This document shows, piece by piece, positions 26,358-35,116 of a DNA stretch of 64,000 nt. The notes below the pieces were generated by a model, which made no database searches, had not been told where the DNA came from, and saw nothing but the letters and a program-made list of their open reading frames with translations. The DNA is taken from positions 868,001 through 932,000 of the forward strand of contig CAVTJP010000005.1 of assembly GCA_963735085.1 (NCBI GenBank), in the 5' to 3' direction. Both the position numbers and the translations under genes were made by a program. The stretch is from DATJGR01 sp963735085 (GTDB lineage: Bacteria > Pseudomonadota > Gammaproteobacteria > Pseudomonadales > Azotimanducaceae). Within the stretch, counting starts at the first letter, position 1. Every line of letters starts with the position of its first letter.

Positions 26358-26493
26358 ACCGGATCCGGTCAACGGTTCGCGTGGGTGTATCATCGCCTTC
26401 GTTGATGACACCTGTATGACGAGCGAAATCACTGAGGCGCGTTCCAGCCCTTGTTTCGTCCCGCTCGCGCAAGATCCTCCATTGCGCGAGCGG
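26358..26493. other. structured non-coding region between divergent genes
   Basis: This 440-bp gap (26270-26709) holds several strong dyads: the 12-bp palindrome ACCGGATCCGGT at 26358-26369, an imperfect dyad GTGTATCATC/GATGACAC around 26392-26412, and a perfect 12-bp stem CCGCTCGCGCAA (26461-26472) / TTGCGCGAGCGG (26482-26493) with a 9-nt loop. The last stem lies just upstream of a Pho box. It may be a terminator-like or sRNA structure; no long coding frame of convincing quality is present. Confidence 0.5.
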
Positions 26494-26516
26494 CACGGAA
26501 TCCGCTGCCGCATCGA

Positions 26517-26534
26517 GTGTTATCTGCCTGTAAC
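26517..26534 (+). promoter_or_regulatory. Pho box upstream of small gene and phoD
   Basis: GTGTTAT and CTGTAAC are 7-mers with a 4-bp spacer (CTGC), the PhoB direct-repeat arrangement (consensus CTGTCAT-N4-CTGTCAC). Ten bases downstream lies CATCAT (26545-26550), a plausible -10 at the spacing usual for PhoB-activated promoters. It would drive the small gene at 26710 and phoD. Confidence 0.65.
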
Positions 26535-26709
26535 AGAGACGCTGCATCATCTTCTGATCAAATCGTCGCGATTGATCGCTGCACCCGCTGGCGTCCGTCC
26601 GACATGCCGCAAGCTGAGTTGGTCTGGCTGCGCTGATCTTGCAATTGGCCGGTCTGCGCAGTGTTCGATCACCCGCAGTCGTCACAAACACGAATAGGAC
26701 CGCAAAATC

Positions 26710-26889
26710 ATGAGCGATGGCGATAAGGACAAGAACAACGAACTGCTCGAACGACTCGAGCGGGTCGTCGCAGCATACGACCGGCTCGACACCGAAGGCT
26801 CCGAGTCACGCGGTGCAATTCTGTTGACGCTGATGGAAGCGGAAGGAATCCGAGCGAAAGTGAAGAAACGCAAGAAGCGCACCAAATAG
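26710..26889 (+). CDS. small charged hypothetical protein upstream of phoD
   Basis: A 59-residue frame, ATG 26710 to TAG 26889, with AGGA about 10 bp upstream. The product is very hydrophilic: an acidic start (MSDGDKDKNN), a helix with a heptad-like pattern ELLERLERVVAAYDRLD, and a Lys/Arg-rich tail KVKKRKKRTK. I recognise no family. It is 30 bp before phoD and behind the same Pho box, so it is probably phosphate-regulated. Confidence 0.65.
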   Translation: MSDGDKDKNNELLERLERVVAAYDRLDTEGSESRGAILLTLMEAEGIRAKVKKRKKRTK

Positions 26890-26919
26890 CCAGAGCCGCT
26901 GCCGGCAAGGATCATAACA

Positions 26920-28515
26920 GTGCACTGTTGTTCCGGACGCGGCTCGCGCCGCACGTTCCTCAAGCGCAGTGCAATCGCCGCCGGCGGCCTGCTGCTGCCG
27001 CGAGCGTATGCGAGCGTGATGCCGAGTTGGCGTCGCGGCAATCCTTTCAGCCTGGGCGTTGCGGCGGGTTCGCCGACGTTCGACGGCTTCGTAATCTGGA
27101 CGCGGCTCGCGCCGCAGCCGCTGGCAGGTGATCCGGCAACGCCGGGTGGCGTCACGCCCGGCACCTACGCCGTGAAATACGCGATCGCGCGCGACGCATC
27201 GATGCGGTCGATCGTCCGCAGCGGTAGCGCACTTGCCGATCCGCGTTTCGCGTACTCGGTGCACGTTGAAGTCGACGGCCTCGAACCGGGACGATCGTAT
27301 TGGTATCGATTCACGAGCGGCGACGCGACCAGTCGAGTCGGCCGCGCGATAACTCTGCCGACGCGTGATGCGGCCACGGCGCGCCTGCGGCTCGGCTTCG
27401 TTTCGTGCGCAAACTACGAACACGGCTACTTCGCCGCCTATCGCCATCTTGCCGACGAAGCGCCCGACGTCGCGCTGTTCCTCGGCGACTACATCTACGA
27501 ATACGTCGACAAGAGTGCTACGAAGGTGCGTACCCACAGCGACGGCGTCGACGCGACGACTCTGCCGCTCTATCGCAACCGTTACGCGCAATATCGCTCG
27601 GACCCGGATTTGCAGCGCCTGCACGCCGACGTCCCGGCGTTGGTCACGTGGGACGATCACGAAGTGCAAAACGACTATGCCTCGCAGTGGTCCTCTACCT
27701 TCGACGACCCTGCCGCGTTTCTCGCGCGCCGCGCCGCCGCGTATCAGGCGTATTACGAACACATGCCGCTGCGCACGCGCTCGATTCCGAACGGTCCGGA
27801 CATGCGCTTGTACGACCGCTACCGGTTCGGTGACCTCACCGAAATTTCGCTGCTCGACGGTCGTCAGTACCGTAGCCGCGAGGCGTGTCAGCGCAAGCCG
27901 TCGAAGGGCGGCGGCCACCTGGAGACGGATGCGAGTTGCCCGGAACTGCGCGATGCCGCGCGTTCGCTGCTTGGTGACCAGCAGGAAGCCTGGTTGTACA
28001 ACGGCCTCGCGCACGCCTCGACGCGCTGGAATCTGATCGCGCAGGACGTTTTGACGGCGCAGTTCCGCGAACGCAATTCCGCCGGCGCCATCGCGTATTG
28101 GACCGATGACTGGAACGGCTACCCCGCCGCGCGCACGCGATTGATGACGCACCTGCGCGACGCGCGCGTCACAAACCCGGTCGTCCTGTCGGGCGACATC
28201 CATTCGTTCTGGGCGAACGATCTGAAGGTCGACTTCGACGACCCTGCGGCGCAAGTAGTCGCGACCGAATTCGTTGGCACGTCGGTGTCCGCACACCCGC
28301 CGCCGTACGAACTCTTCGCCAAGTGCCTGCCGGAAAATCCACACGTGCGGTACTTCGAGAGCCGCAAGCGCGGTTACGCGACACTCGACATCACGCGCCA
28401 GCAGATCACCACCCAATTTCGGGCTCTGTCTGACGTGACCGATCCGCGGACCGGGGTGTCCACATTGAAGTCCTTCATTGTGGAAAACGGTCGCCCCGGC
28501 GCCATCGAAAGCTGA
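26920..28515 (+). CDS. phoD: alkaline phosphatase PhoD
   Basis: A 531-residue PhoD-family phosphatase/phosphodiesterase. The N-terminus carries a Tat signal, SRRTFLKRS, followed by a hydrophobic stretch, so the folded enzyme is exported. An N-terminal Ig-like domain (about 40-150) precedes the catalytic domain with metal-binding motifs FVSCANYEHG, FLGDYIYEY, WDDHEVQND and SGDIHSFW. It releases phosphate from organic esters outside the cytoplasm, using calcium and iron in characterised members. Start GTG 26920 has AAGGA at good spacing. A Pho box upstream and the nearby pst genes fit phosphate-starvation control. Confidence 0.95.
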   Translation: MHCCSGRGSRRTFLKRSAIAAGGLLLPRAYASVMPSWRRGNPFSLGVAAGSPTFDGFVIWTRLAPQPLAGDPATPGGVTPGTYAVKYAIARDASMRSIVRSGSALADPRFAYSVHVEVDGLEPGRSYWYRFTSGDATSRVGRAITLPTRDAATARLRLGFVSCANYEHGYFAAYRHLADEAPDVALFLGDYIYEYVDKSATKVRTHSDGVDATTLPLYRNRYAQYRSDPDLQRLHADVPALVTWDDHEVQNDYASQWSSTFDDPAAFLARRAAAYQAYYEHMPLRTRSIPNGPDMRLYDRYRFGDLTEISLLDGRQYRSREACQRKPSKGGGHLETDASCPELRDAARSLLGDQQEAWLYNGLAHASTRWNLIAQDVLTAQFRERNSAGAIAYWTDDWNGYPAARTRLMTHLRDARVTNPVVLSGDIHSFWANDLKVDFDDPAAQVVATEFVGTSVSAHPPPYELFAKCLPENPHVRYFESRKRGYATLDITRQQITTQFRALSDVTDPRTGVSTLKSFIVENGRPGAIES

Positions 28516-28536
28516 TGACGCCCCGGTTGCGCGGTG

Positions 28537-29592
28537 CTAACTCATCCGGCGATGCCCAATTCGCGATACTTCGGCGGTGCGTCGCGACAGCCGAACCGAC
28601 GTCCAGTCGATGGTGGGCAAATGGGCAGCCATACGCCGCGCAACGGCGTCCCAACCGTGGGCCAGCGCAAAGCGCCGACACTCGCCGCGATCGATCGTCA
28701 ATGCGCGGCGCACCGCCGCACCGAGATCGGCGTCGAGCGCGCCATTGACGCCGTCCACGACGACATCGATAGGCCCGGTGACGGGATAGGCCGCCACCGG
28801 CGTGCCGCATGCCATCGCTTCCAGCATTACGAGGCCGAACGTATCGGTGCGCGACGGGAAGACGAACACGTCGGCGTCGCCGTAGTAGTCAGCGAGATCG
28901 GCGCCATAGCGATAGCCCGCCCACTCGACATCGCGATAACGCATTTGCAACGCCGCGCGCGCCGGACCGTCACCAACGACGATCTTGCTTGCATCGCAAC
29001 GCAGCTCCAGAAACGCTTCCAGATTTTTCTCGATGGCGACACGGCCGACGTACAGTAATCGGGGTCGCGTGCGCGAGCAGCGCCGACGCGGCACAAATTG
29101 CTGTGTGTCGACGCCGCGTCCCCACACGACGAGATGGGTCAGTCCCCACGAAGTGAGCTCGCGCCGATGCGACGCTGTGGTCACGAGTGTGGCGCTGGCC
29201 GCGCGATGAAACCAACGCAGAAATGCATAGCCGATCGCGGGAGAGAGCCGCGTGCGGGACGCAATGTATTCGGGAAACTTAGTGTGCAGCGACGTCGAGA
29301 ATGGAATCGATCGGCGCGTCAGAAACAGTCGTGCCGCAACGCCGATCGGTCCCTCGGTTGCGATGTGAATCGTGTCCGGACGTTCGCGAAGAATCATGCG
29401 TCCGACGCGCCACGGGTTGATCGCCACGCGAATTTCCGGATAGCCCGGCAGCGGCAGCGTTCTGAACAACCCGGGGTGCAACACCGCGAGGTCGACGCCG
29501 CGTTGAACCAGCTCCGCAGCCACTTGCTTCAGTGTTGTGACGACGCCGTTGGTCTGTGGTTCCCAGGCGTCGCTGATCAGCAGCAGCTTCAA
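28537..29592 (-). CDS. agt: GT4 glycosyltransferase, Agt-like (glycolipid synthesis)
   Basis: A 351-residue GT-B glycosyltransferase. N-terminal LLLISDAWEPQTNGVVTTL is the acceptor-domain start seen in diacylglycerol glycosyltransferases; the C-terminal donor site is FPSRTDTFGLVMLEAMACG (E-x7-E). The TTG start at 29592 overlaps the plcP stop by 4 bp (TTGA), so the two are coupled. In alpha- and gammaproteobacteria, Agt next to PlcP glycosylates the diacylglycerol released from phospholipids. Sugar specificity (glucose or glucuronic acid in known cases) cannot be read here. It converges on phoD, 21 bp away. The symbol is an inference from family and context. Confidence 0.78.
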   Translation of the reverse strand: MKLLLISDAWEPQTNGVVTTLKQVAAELVQRGVDLAVLHPGLFRTLPLPGYPEIRVAINPWRVGRMILRERPDTIHIATEGPIGVAARLFLTRRSIPFSTSLHTKFPEYIASRTRLSPAIGYAFLRWFHRAASATLVTTASHRRELTSWGLTHLVVWGRGVDTQQFVPRRRCSRTRPRLLYVGRVAIEKNLEAFLELRCDASKIVVGDGPARAALQMRYRDVEWAGYRYGADLADYYGDADVFVFPSRTDTFGLVMLEAMACGTPVAAYPVTGPIDVVVDGVNGALDADLGAAVRRALTIDRGECRRFALAHGWDAVARRMAAHLPTIDWTSVRLSRRTAEVSRIGHRRMS

Positions 29593-30419
29593 GCCCGCAG
29601 TCGCTGCGCCTGCGCCATCGGCACGGCACCCTTCGCGACCGTGTTCATTTCCTCGGCCCATCGAATGAGATGAAACTCACCCGCGTGGTCTTCGACCAGT
29701 GCCGTGCAAGACTCGACCCAATCGCCGCAGTTCATGTATCGCACGCCATTGTAGTCGGTGATCTCGGCGTGATGGATGTGGCCACATACCACACCATCGT
29801 AGCCTTGTTGGCGACAGTGGTGGCTGACCACTTCCTCGAAACCGCTGACAAAACTGACGGCGCGTTTCACCCGGTACTTGACCCACGCCGACAACGACCA
29901 GTAGCCGTAGCCGAGCTTCGCCCGCCAGCGATTCAAGTGGCCGTTCAGCGCGAGCAGAACGCCATATCCCAGTCCGCCCAACAACGCGACCCAACGGTGG
30001 CAACGCGTGACGACGTCGTACATGTCTCCGTGCACCACCAGGAATCGCGCGCCGTCACGCGTGCGGTGCACCGCCTCATCCACGAGGCTGATATTGCCGA
30101 TCTCCATGTCGGAGTATTTGCGCAGGAACTCGTCGTGATTACCCGTCACATAAGTAACCCGCGTTCCGCGCTTCGACAGCGTCAGAAACCGGCGCATCAC
30201 GTTGGTGTGCGTTTGCGGCCAATAGAATCCGGTCTTGAAGCGCCAGCCATCGATGATGTCGCCGACCAGATAGAGTTCGTCACAAGTGTGCTGCTTGAGA
30301 AATTCGAGCAACAAATCTGCGCGACAACCACGAGTGCCTAGATGAATGTCTGAGAGAAAGATCGTTCGGTAGTATGTCTTTTCGGATTCGCGGATCGCTG
30401 CCAGCGGTTTTGTGTCCAT
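29589..30419 (-). CDS. plcP: PlcP-like metallophosphoesterase (phospholipase C)
   Basis: A 276-residue calcineurin-like phosphoesterase with the full metal-site series: FLSDIHLG, LVGDIIDGW, VTGNHDEF, VVHGDMYD and CGHIHHAE. Such proteins are usually labelled UDP-2,3-diacylglucosamine hydrolase, but the length, the RYMNCGDWVESCTAL segment, and the coupling to a GT4 glycosyltransferase beside pst genes fit PlcP, which removes phosphate-containing headgroups from phospholipids during phosphate starvation. LpxH in lipid A synthesis is the alternative. It follows phoU by 81 bp with a weak Pho-box-like site in between. ATG 30419 starts the conserved frame. Confidence 0.8.
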   Translation of the reverse strand: MDTKPLAAIRESEKTYYRTIFLSDIHLGTRGCRADLLLEFLKQHTCDELYLVGDIIDGWRFKTGFYWPQTHTNVMRRFLTLSKRGTRVTYVTGNHDEFLRKYSDMEIGNISLVDEAVHRTRDGARFLVVHGDMYDVVTRCHRWVALLGGLGYGVLLALNGHLNRWRAKLGYGYWSLSAWVKYRVKRAVSFVSGFEEVVSHHCRQQGYDGVVCGHIHHAEITDYNGVRYMNCGDWVESCTALVEDHAGEFHLIRWAEEMNTVAKGAVPMAQAQRLRA

Positions 30420-30463
30420 CTCGAAACGATAGACACCCTTTGTTGCAGTACCGTAATGATTCG

Positions 30464-30481
30464 ATGAATATTCGATGACAG
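30464..30481 (-). promoter_or_regulatory. weak Pho-box-like site upstream of plcP
   Basis: On the minus strand: CTGTCAT, spacer CGAA, TATTCAT. The first 7-mer is a perfect PhoB half-site; the second keeps only TCAT. The spacer CGAA recurs after it, producing a tandem repeat. It lies 45 bp before the plcP start, within the 81-bp gap after phoU. Confidence 0.4.
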
Positions 30482-30500
30482 TCGTGCTGTGCGCCGCTTG

Positions 30501-31217
30501 TTACTCCGTCTCCTCCCCACTGAAAAAACTGCTGTCGTCCAACCGGCGCCGTCCCGTCGTTGGCGGATGTCCCGTCGCACGCTCATACGCGGCTTCGGCG
30601 ATGTGCGTCGCGTGATCGCCAACGCGCTCGATGTTCTTTGCGCAGAATAGCAGATGAACGATGCCGACCACGGTCGTCGGCTCGTTCGGCATACGCGCAA
30701 CGAGTTCGCGGAACACTTGCGTGTGCAGGAGATCCAGTTGTTCGTCCTGGAATCGCACGGACAGCGCGCGTTCGGAATCGCTCTGCACATAGGCCGCGAG
30801 TGCGTCGCGCAGCTGCTGGGCCGCGGCAAGGCTCAGTTGTTGGAGCTGCTTCGCGATGTCCAGCGGGAAATCGAGGTTGGCGATCGCGGTGGCACGCTTC
30901 GCGGTGTTCTTGGCGAGATCGCCGACGCGCTCGAGATCCTCGATGATCCGGAAATCGAGCAGGATTTCGCTGAAATCGGCAGCGACCGGCTGGCGCCTGG
31001 TGACGACCAAAGCCGTGGCGGCCAACGACTCCTTCGCGAGCGCGTCAAGGTCGGTATCCCGTTGGATAATCCGTTGCGCCAGCGTTGAATCCTGTGTCAG
31101 CAGCGCCTGCGAAGCGTCACGAAACTGCTCGGCCGCGAAGTCACCCATCGTCGCGATGCCGTTGGCGAGCGCCTTGAGTTCCTCATCGAATGCCCGGACC
31201 GTGTGGCGTTGATTCAC
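30501..31217 (-). CDS. phoU: phosphate signalling protein PhoU
   Basis: A 238-residue all-helical protein made of two PhoU repeats, each a three-helix bundle with an E/D-x3-D motif (RIIEDLERVGDLAKN in the first, CAKNIERVGDHATHIAE in the second). PhoU damps Pho signalling through the Pst transporter and the PhoR kinase. GTG 31217, with GGGGA ahead of it, gives the standard length; an ATG at 31250 is the alternative. It is the last gene of pstSCAB-phoU, 52 bp after pstB. Confidence 0.95.
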   Translation of the reverse strand: MNQRHTVRAFDEELKALANGIATMGDFAAEQFRDASQALLTQDSTLAQRIIQRDTDLDALAKESLAATALVVTRRQPVAADFSEILLDFRIIEDLERVGDLAKNTAKRATAIANLDFPLDIAKQLQQLSLAAAQQLRDALAAYVQSDSERALSVRFQDEQLDLLHTQVFRELVARMPNEPTTVVGIVHLLFCAKNIERVGDHATHIAEAAYERATGHPPTTGRRRLDDSSFFSGEETE

Positions 31218-31269
31218 GTGTTGTTCCCCGTTTGTTGTCGCGCGGATCATCAATATCGGTTTGAATCGT

Positions 31270-32166
31270 CTAGCCGAAGCGCCCGGTAATGTAGTCCTCC
31301 GTCTGCTTCTTCTCGGGTTTTGTGAATATCGCGTCTGTCGTGCCGAATTCGATGAGTTCGCCGAGGAACATGAAGCCGGTATAGTCGGAGACGCGGCCGG
31401 CTTGCTGCATGTTGTGCGTGACAATCAGCAGCGTGTAGCGCGCCTTCAGTTCGTCTATCAGCTGCTCGATCTTCGCCGTCGAGATCGGATCGAGCGCCGA
31501 CGTCGGCTCGTCGAGCAGTAGCACCTCCGGCCGCAGCGCAACTGCGCGCGCGATACACAGGCGCTGCTGTTGCCCGCCGGACAACCCCAGCGCGCTCTGG
31601 TTCAGCTTGTCCTTCACCTCGTCCCACAGCGCAGCGCTCGTCAGGGCGTCCTCCACGCGTGCGTCCATGTCGATACGCCCGAGCCGCTCGTAGTGGCGGA
31701 TCGCGTACGCCACGTTGTCGTAGATCGTCATCGGAAACGGCACCGGCTTCTGGAACACCATGCCGACCTTCGTGCGCAACCGATTGATCGAGTAGGCCGG
31801 GTCCAGGACGTTCTGGCCGTCAAGCAGCACTTCGCCCTCGGCACGCTGCGTCGGATAGATCGCGTAGATGCGATTGAACACGCGGATCAGCGTCGACTTA
31901 CCGCAACCCGACGGCCCGATCAAAGCGGTGACGCGATTCTCGGCGATCGACAGATCGACGTTTTTCAGTGCACAAAAGTTGCCGTAATAGAAGTTGAGCC
32001 GGCGCGCGACGATTTTCGAGGGCGGCTCGGCGGCTGGCGCAACAGTTCGAAGCGCATCGATCTGCGTGGTAGCCGCTTCCGGTGCGCCGACGCGCCGCGT
32101 AGCCATGCGATCGCTACGCTCCGATTTCTTCGATTGGCTCTGATTCACGTCGGCCGTAGAGTTCAT
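31270..32166 (-). CDS. pstB: phosphate ABC transporter ATP-binding protein PstB
   Basis: A 298-residue ABC ATPase with Walker A GPSGCGKST, signature LSGGQQQRLCIARA, Walker B VLLLDEPTSALDP and switch histidine in LIVTHNMQQA. The N-terminal 50 residues (Ser/Ala-rich, low complexity) exceed the usual PstB start; an internal ATG (residue 21) could be used instead. It powers phosphate uptake through PstC/PstA. It begins 9 bp after pstA. Confidence 0.97.
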   Translation of the reverse strand: MNSTADVNQSQSKKSERSDRMATRRVGAPEAATTQIDALRTVAPAAEPPSKIVARRLNFYYGNFCALKNVDLSIAENRVTALIGPSGCGKSTLIRVFNRIYAIYPTQRAEGEVLLDGQNVLDPAYSINRLRTKVGMVFQKPVPFPMTIYDNVAYAIRHYERLGRIDMDARVEDALTSAALWDEVKDKLNQSALGLSGGQQQRLCIARAVALRPEVLLLDEPTSALDPISTAKIEQLIDELKARYTLLIVTHNMQQAGRVSDYTGFMFLGELIEFGTTDAIFTKPEKKQTEDYITGRFG

Positions 32167-32175
32167 ATTCAGTAC

Positions 32176-33045
32176 TCACGATGGATGATTGCTGCGAAGC
32201 AGGATGGCGCGAGAGACGATCCCAAGCGCGAGTACGAGCATCGTCACAACGAATGCGCCGGCCCACGCCAGCGCGTGCCAGAACGGGTACGGGCTCATCG
32301 CGTACTGGAAGATCACCACCGGCACGTTCGCCATCGGCTGGAAGAGGTCGGCGCTCCAGTATTGATTGTTGAGCGCGGTGAACAGCAGCGGCGCGGTCTC
32401 GCCGAGAATGCGCGCCAGCGCGAGCAAGACACCGGTAATGATGCCGGAGAGCGCGGCGCGATACAGCACCTGCCGGACGACCTTCCACTGCGGCACGCCG
32501 AGCGCGAGCGCCGCTTCGCGCACATACACGGGTACGAGTTGCAACATTTCGTCGGTGGTACGCACGACGACCGGCAGCACGATGAACGACAGCGCGACTG
32601 CGCCCGCGAGTGACGAGAAGTGCTGCATGGGCCGCACGAGTAATTCGTAGACGAACAGACCGATGATGATCGACGGCGCCGACAGCAGAATGTCGTTGAC
32701 GAAACGGATTGTCCCGCCAAGCTTCGTATGCCGCGCGTACTCGGACAAATATGTGCCGGCTGCGATGCCGATTGGGGTGGCGATCAGCACCGCGAGACCA
32801 CTCATGATCGCGCTGCCGACGAATGCGTTCAGCAAACCGCCGTCGGATCCGGGTGGTGGCGTCATCTGCGTGAACAATGCCCACTTCAGCGCCGGCAATC
32901 CGTTGCTCAGAGTCGTCCACAGAATCCATGCCAGCCAGAAGAGACCGAACAGTGTCGCCGCCGAGGCCATGATTTTCGCAAGCGCATCCCGCAGCAGACG
33001 GCGTCGCCACATCGCGGACTCACTGGACGAAAGTAATCCACTCAC
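32176..33045 (-). CDS. pstA: phosphate ABC transporter permease PstA
   Basis: A 289-residue inner-membrane permease with six helices. The ABC permease coupling motif is ALGVPQWKVVRQVLYRAALSGI (in parts), and ALARILGETAPLLFTALNN is the PstA-typical EAA follow-up. I chose GTG 33045, which overlaps the pstC stop as GTGA; the frame is open far upstream but inside pstC. With PstC it forms the transmembrane channel. Confidence 0.95.
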   Translation of the reverse strand: MSGLLSSSESAMWRRRLLRDALAKIMASAATLFGLFWLAWILWTTLSNGLPALKWALFTQMTPPPGSDGGLLNAFVGSAIMSGLAVLIATPIGIAAGTYLSEYARHTKLGGTIRFVNDILLSAPSIIIGLFVYELLVRPMQHFSSLAGAVALSFIVLPVVVRTTDEMLQLVPVYVREAALALGVPQWKVVRQVLYRAALSGIITGVLLALARILGETAPLLFTALNNQYWSADLFQPMANVPVVIFQYAMSPYPFWHALAWAGAFVVTMLVLALGIVSRAILLRSNHPS

Positions 33046-34031
33046 GCGAGGGCTCCGCTGCGGCGTGCAAGCCGGTTCAACATCAGACGCGCGACCGTCA
33101 ACACGATAAACGTCACGATAAACAACAGGAAACCGAGGGCGATCAGCGACGACAGATAAAGCGATGAGTCCGCCTCGGTAAATTCGTTGGCGATCGTCGC
33201 GGCGATCGAATTGCCCGGTTCGAGCAACGACGCCGACAACAGGTGCGCATTGCCGAGCACGAACGTGACGGCCATCGTCTCGCCCAGCGCGCGCCCCAGA
33301 CCCAGGAAGATCCCACCGATCACGGCCGAGCGCGTGTACGGCAGCACGACGTCCCAGACCACTTCCCACGTTGTATTGCCGACCGCATAGGCAGACTCCT
33401 TCAGCGGTGTCGGCACCGTCGTGAACACCTCGCGCATCACAGCTGCAATGAACGGAATCACCATGATGCCGAGGACGATACCGGCGGTGAGCATGCCCAA
33501 GCCGATCGGCGGTCCGCGGAACAACGCACCGATTATCGGCAACGGACCGAGGTGTTCGTCGAGCCATGGGCTCACGTAATCAGCCATGAACGGCACGAAC
33601 ACAAACAGCCCCCACATGCCGTAGATGATCGACGGAATGCCGGCAAGTAGCTCGATCGCCGCGGACACGGGCCTGCGCAACCGCGCCGGTGCGATTTCGG
33701 TCAGAAACAGCGCGATGCCGAAGCTGACCGGCACAGCAATCAACATTGCGATCGCCGACGTCACGAGCGTCCCGTAGATCGGTACCAGGGCGCCGAAATT
33801 CTTATTCACCGCGTCCCAATCAGACGAGATCACGAACCGCCAGCCGAACGTTCCGAACGCTTCGCGTGCGCCCCACAGCATCGACCCTGCGGCGCCGAGC
33901 AGCGCCACCAGAACGATCATCGCGCAGGCAAACACCACGAAGCCAAACGCGCGATCGTTGCGTTGGTCGCGGCGTTCGATGCCGGCAGCCAGCCCGGCAT
34001 CGAATGCAACATTGGCAGCAGAAGAAGCCAT
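33042..34031 (-). CDS. pstC: phosphate ABC transporter permease PstC
   Basis: A 329-residue permease with a cytoplasmic N-terminus and about six helices. LLAGIPSIIYGMWGLFVFVP and GLGRALGETMAVTFVLGN are typical of PstC. The EAA-like loop reads KESAYAVGNTTWEVVWDVVLP (in parts). It starts 3 bp after the pstS stop and ends overlapping pstA by 4 bp. Confidence 0.96.
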   Translation of the reverse strand: MASSAANVAFDAGLAAGIERRDQRNDRAFGFVVFACAMIVLVALLGAAGSMLWGAREAFGTFGWRFVISSDWDAVNKNFGALVPIYGTLVTSAIAMLIAVPVSFGIALFLTEIAPARLRRPVSAAIELLAGIPSIIYGMWGLFVFVPFMADYVSPWLDEHLGPLPIIGALFRGPPIGLGMLTAGIVLGIMVIPFIAAVMREVFTTVPTPLKESAYAVGNTTWEVVWDVVLPYTRSAVIGGIFLGLGRALGETMAVTFVLGNAHLLSASLLEPGNSIAATIANEFTEADSSLYLSSLIALGFLLFIVTFIVLTVARLMLNRLARRSGALA

Positions 34032-34034
34032 CGG

Positions 34035-35066
34035 CTATTTAATCGTGGAGGCCCAGTACGCCTCGATCTGTTTGGTCAGCGTCGCCGGCAACGGAATATA
34101 GTTCAGCGCGGCCGCCTCCTTCTGACCGTTCTCGAGCGACCACTTGAAGAAATTGAGCGCTTCGGTCGACTGCGCCGGATCCTTTGGTGAGCGATACATG
34201 ATCACGAACACGCTCGCCGCGATCGGCCACGATTCCTTACCCGGTGCGTTGGTAATCACCAGATGGAAGTCCGGTGCGCTACTCCAGTCCGCGCTCGACG
34301 CCGCGGCCTGGAAGGTCGCGGAGTTCGGCTGTACGAACTCGCCGGCGCTGTTCTTCACGGCGGCATAGCTCATCTTGTTCTCTGTCGCGTAAGCGAGTTC
34401 GACGTATCCGATCGAGTTCTTCAGACGATTGACGTAGGCGGCGACGCCTTCGTTGCCTTTGCCGCCGACGCCGGTCGGCCAGTTCACCGACGTGCCTTCA
34501 CCCACGGTCGTCTTCCATGCGTCGCTGACCTTCGACAGGTAGTTGACCCAGTTGAATGTCGTGCCGGAGCCGTCGGAGCGATGCACGACCGTGATCTTCT
34601 CGTTCGGCAGCTTCACGCCCGGGTTGATCTTGGCAATCGCCGGGTCGTTCCAGTTCGTGACCTTGCCAAGATAGATGTCGGCAAGCAGCGCTCCGGTGAA
34701 CTTGAGTTGCCCCGGCCCGACCCCCGCGAGGTTGACGACCGGCACGACGCCGCCGATTACGACGGGGAACTGGCAGAGTCCCGCGGCCTTCAAGTCCTCA
34801 GGCTTCAACGGCATGTCGGACGCGCCGAACGTGACGGTGGCGGCTTTGATCTGCGCAATGCCGCCGCCGGAACCGATCGACTGATAGTTGATCTGGTTGC
34901 CGGTTTTCTCGTGGTACGTCTGCGACCACTTCGACAGGATCGGATAGACGAACGTCGAGCCTGCCCCCGTGATGTTCTCCGCGAACGCTGTCGTCGCCGA
35001 GAAGATGGCGAGTGTGCACAGGGCAATGGCCGACCGAACGCGTGACCGCGTCATTAAAGCATCCAT
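34035..35066 (-). CDS. pstS: periplasmic phosphate-binding protein PstS
   Basis: A 343-residue solute-binding protein. The signal peptide is residues 1-29 (ending AFA-ENI), and phosphate-contacting motifs are GAGSTFVYPILSKW, GSGGGI and RSDGSGTTFNW. It binds phosphate in the periplasm and hands it to PstCA. ATG 35066 is preceded by GGAGA; a second Met lies 4 codons on. First gene of the operon, with a strong Pho box 51 bp upstream. Confidence 0.97.
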   Translation of the reverse strand: MDALMTRSRVRSAIALCTLAIFSATTAFAENITGAGSTFVYPILSKWSQTYHEKTGNQINYQSIGSGGGIAQIKAATVTFGASDMPLKPEDLKAAGLCQFPVVIGGVVPVVNLAGVGPGQLKFTGALLADIYLGKVTNWNDPAIAKINPGVKLPNEKITVVHRSDGSGTTFNWVNYLSKVSDAWKTTVGEGTSVNWPTGVGGKGNEGVAAYVNRLKNSIGYVELAYATENKMSYAAVKNSAGEFVQPNSATFQAAASSADWSSAPDFHLVITNAPGKESWPIAASVFVIMYRSPKDPAQSTEALNFFKWSLENGQKEAAALNYIPLPATLTKQIEAYWASTIK

Positions 35067-35116
35067 CTAGGCAATCTCCGTTGTTTATTTGGGTCGGCCT
35101 ACGATAGTCACGCTTC

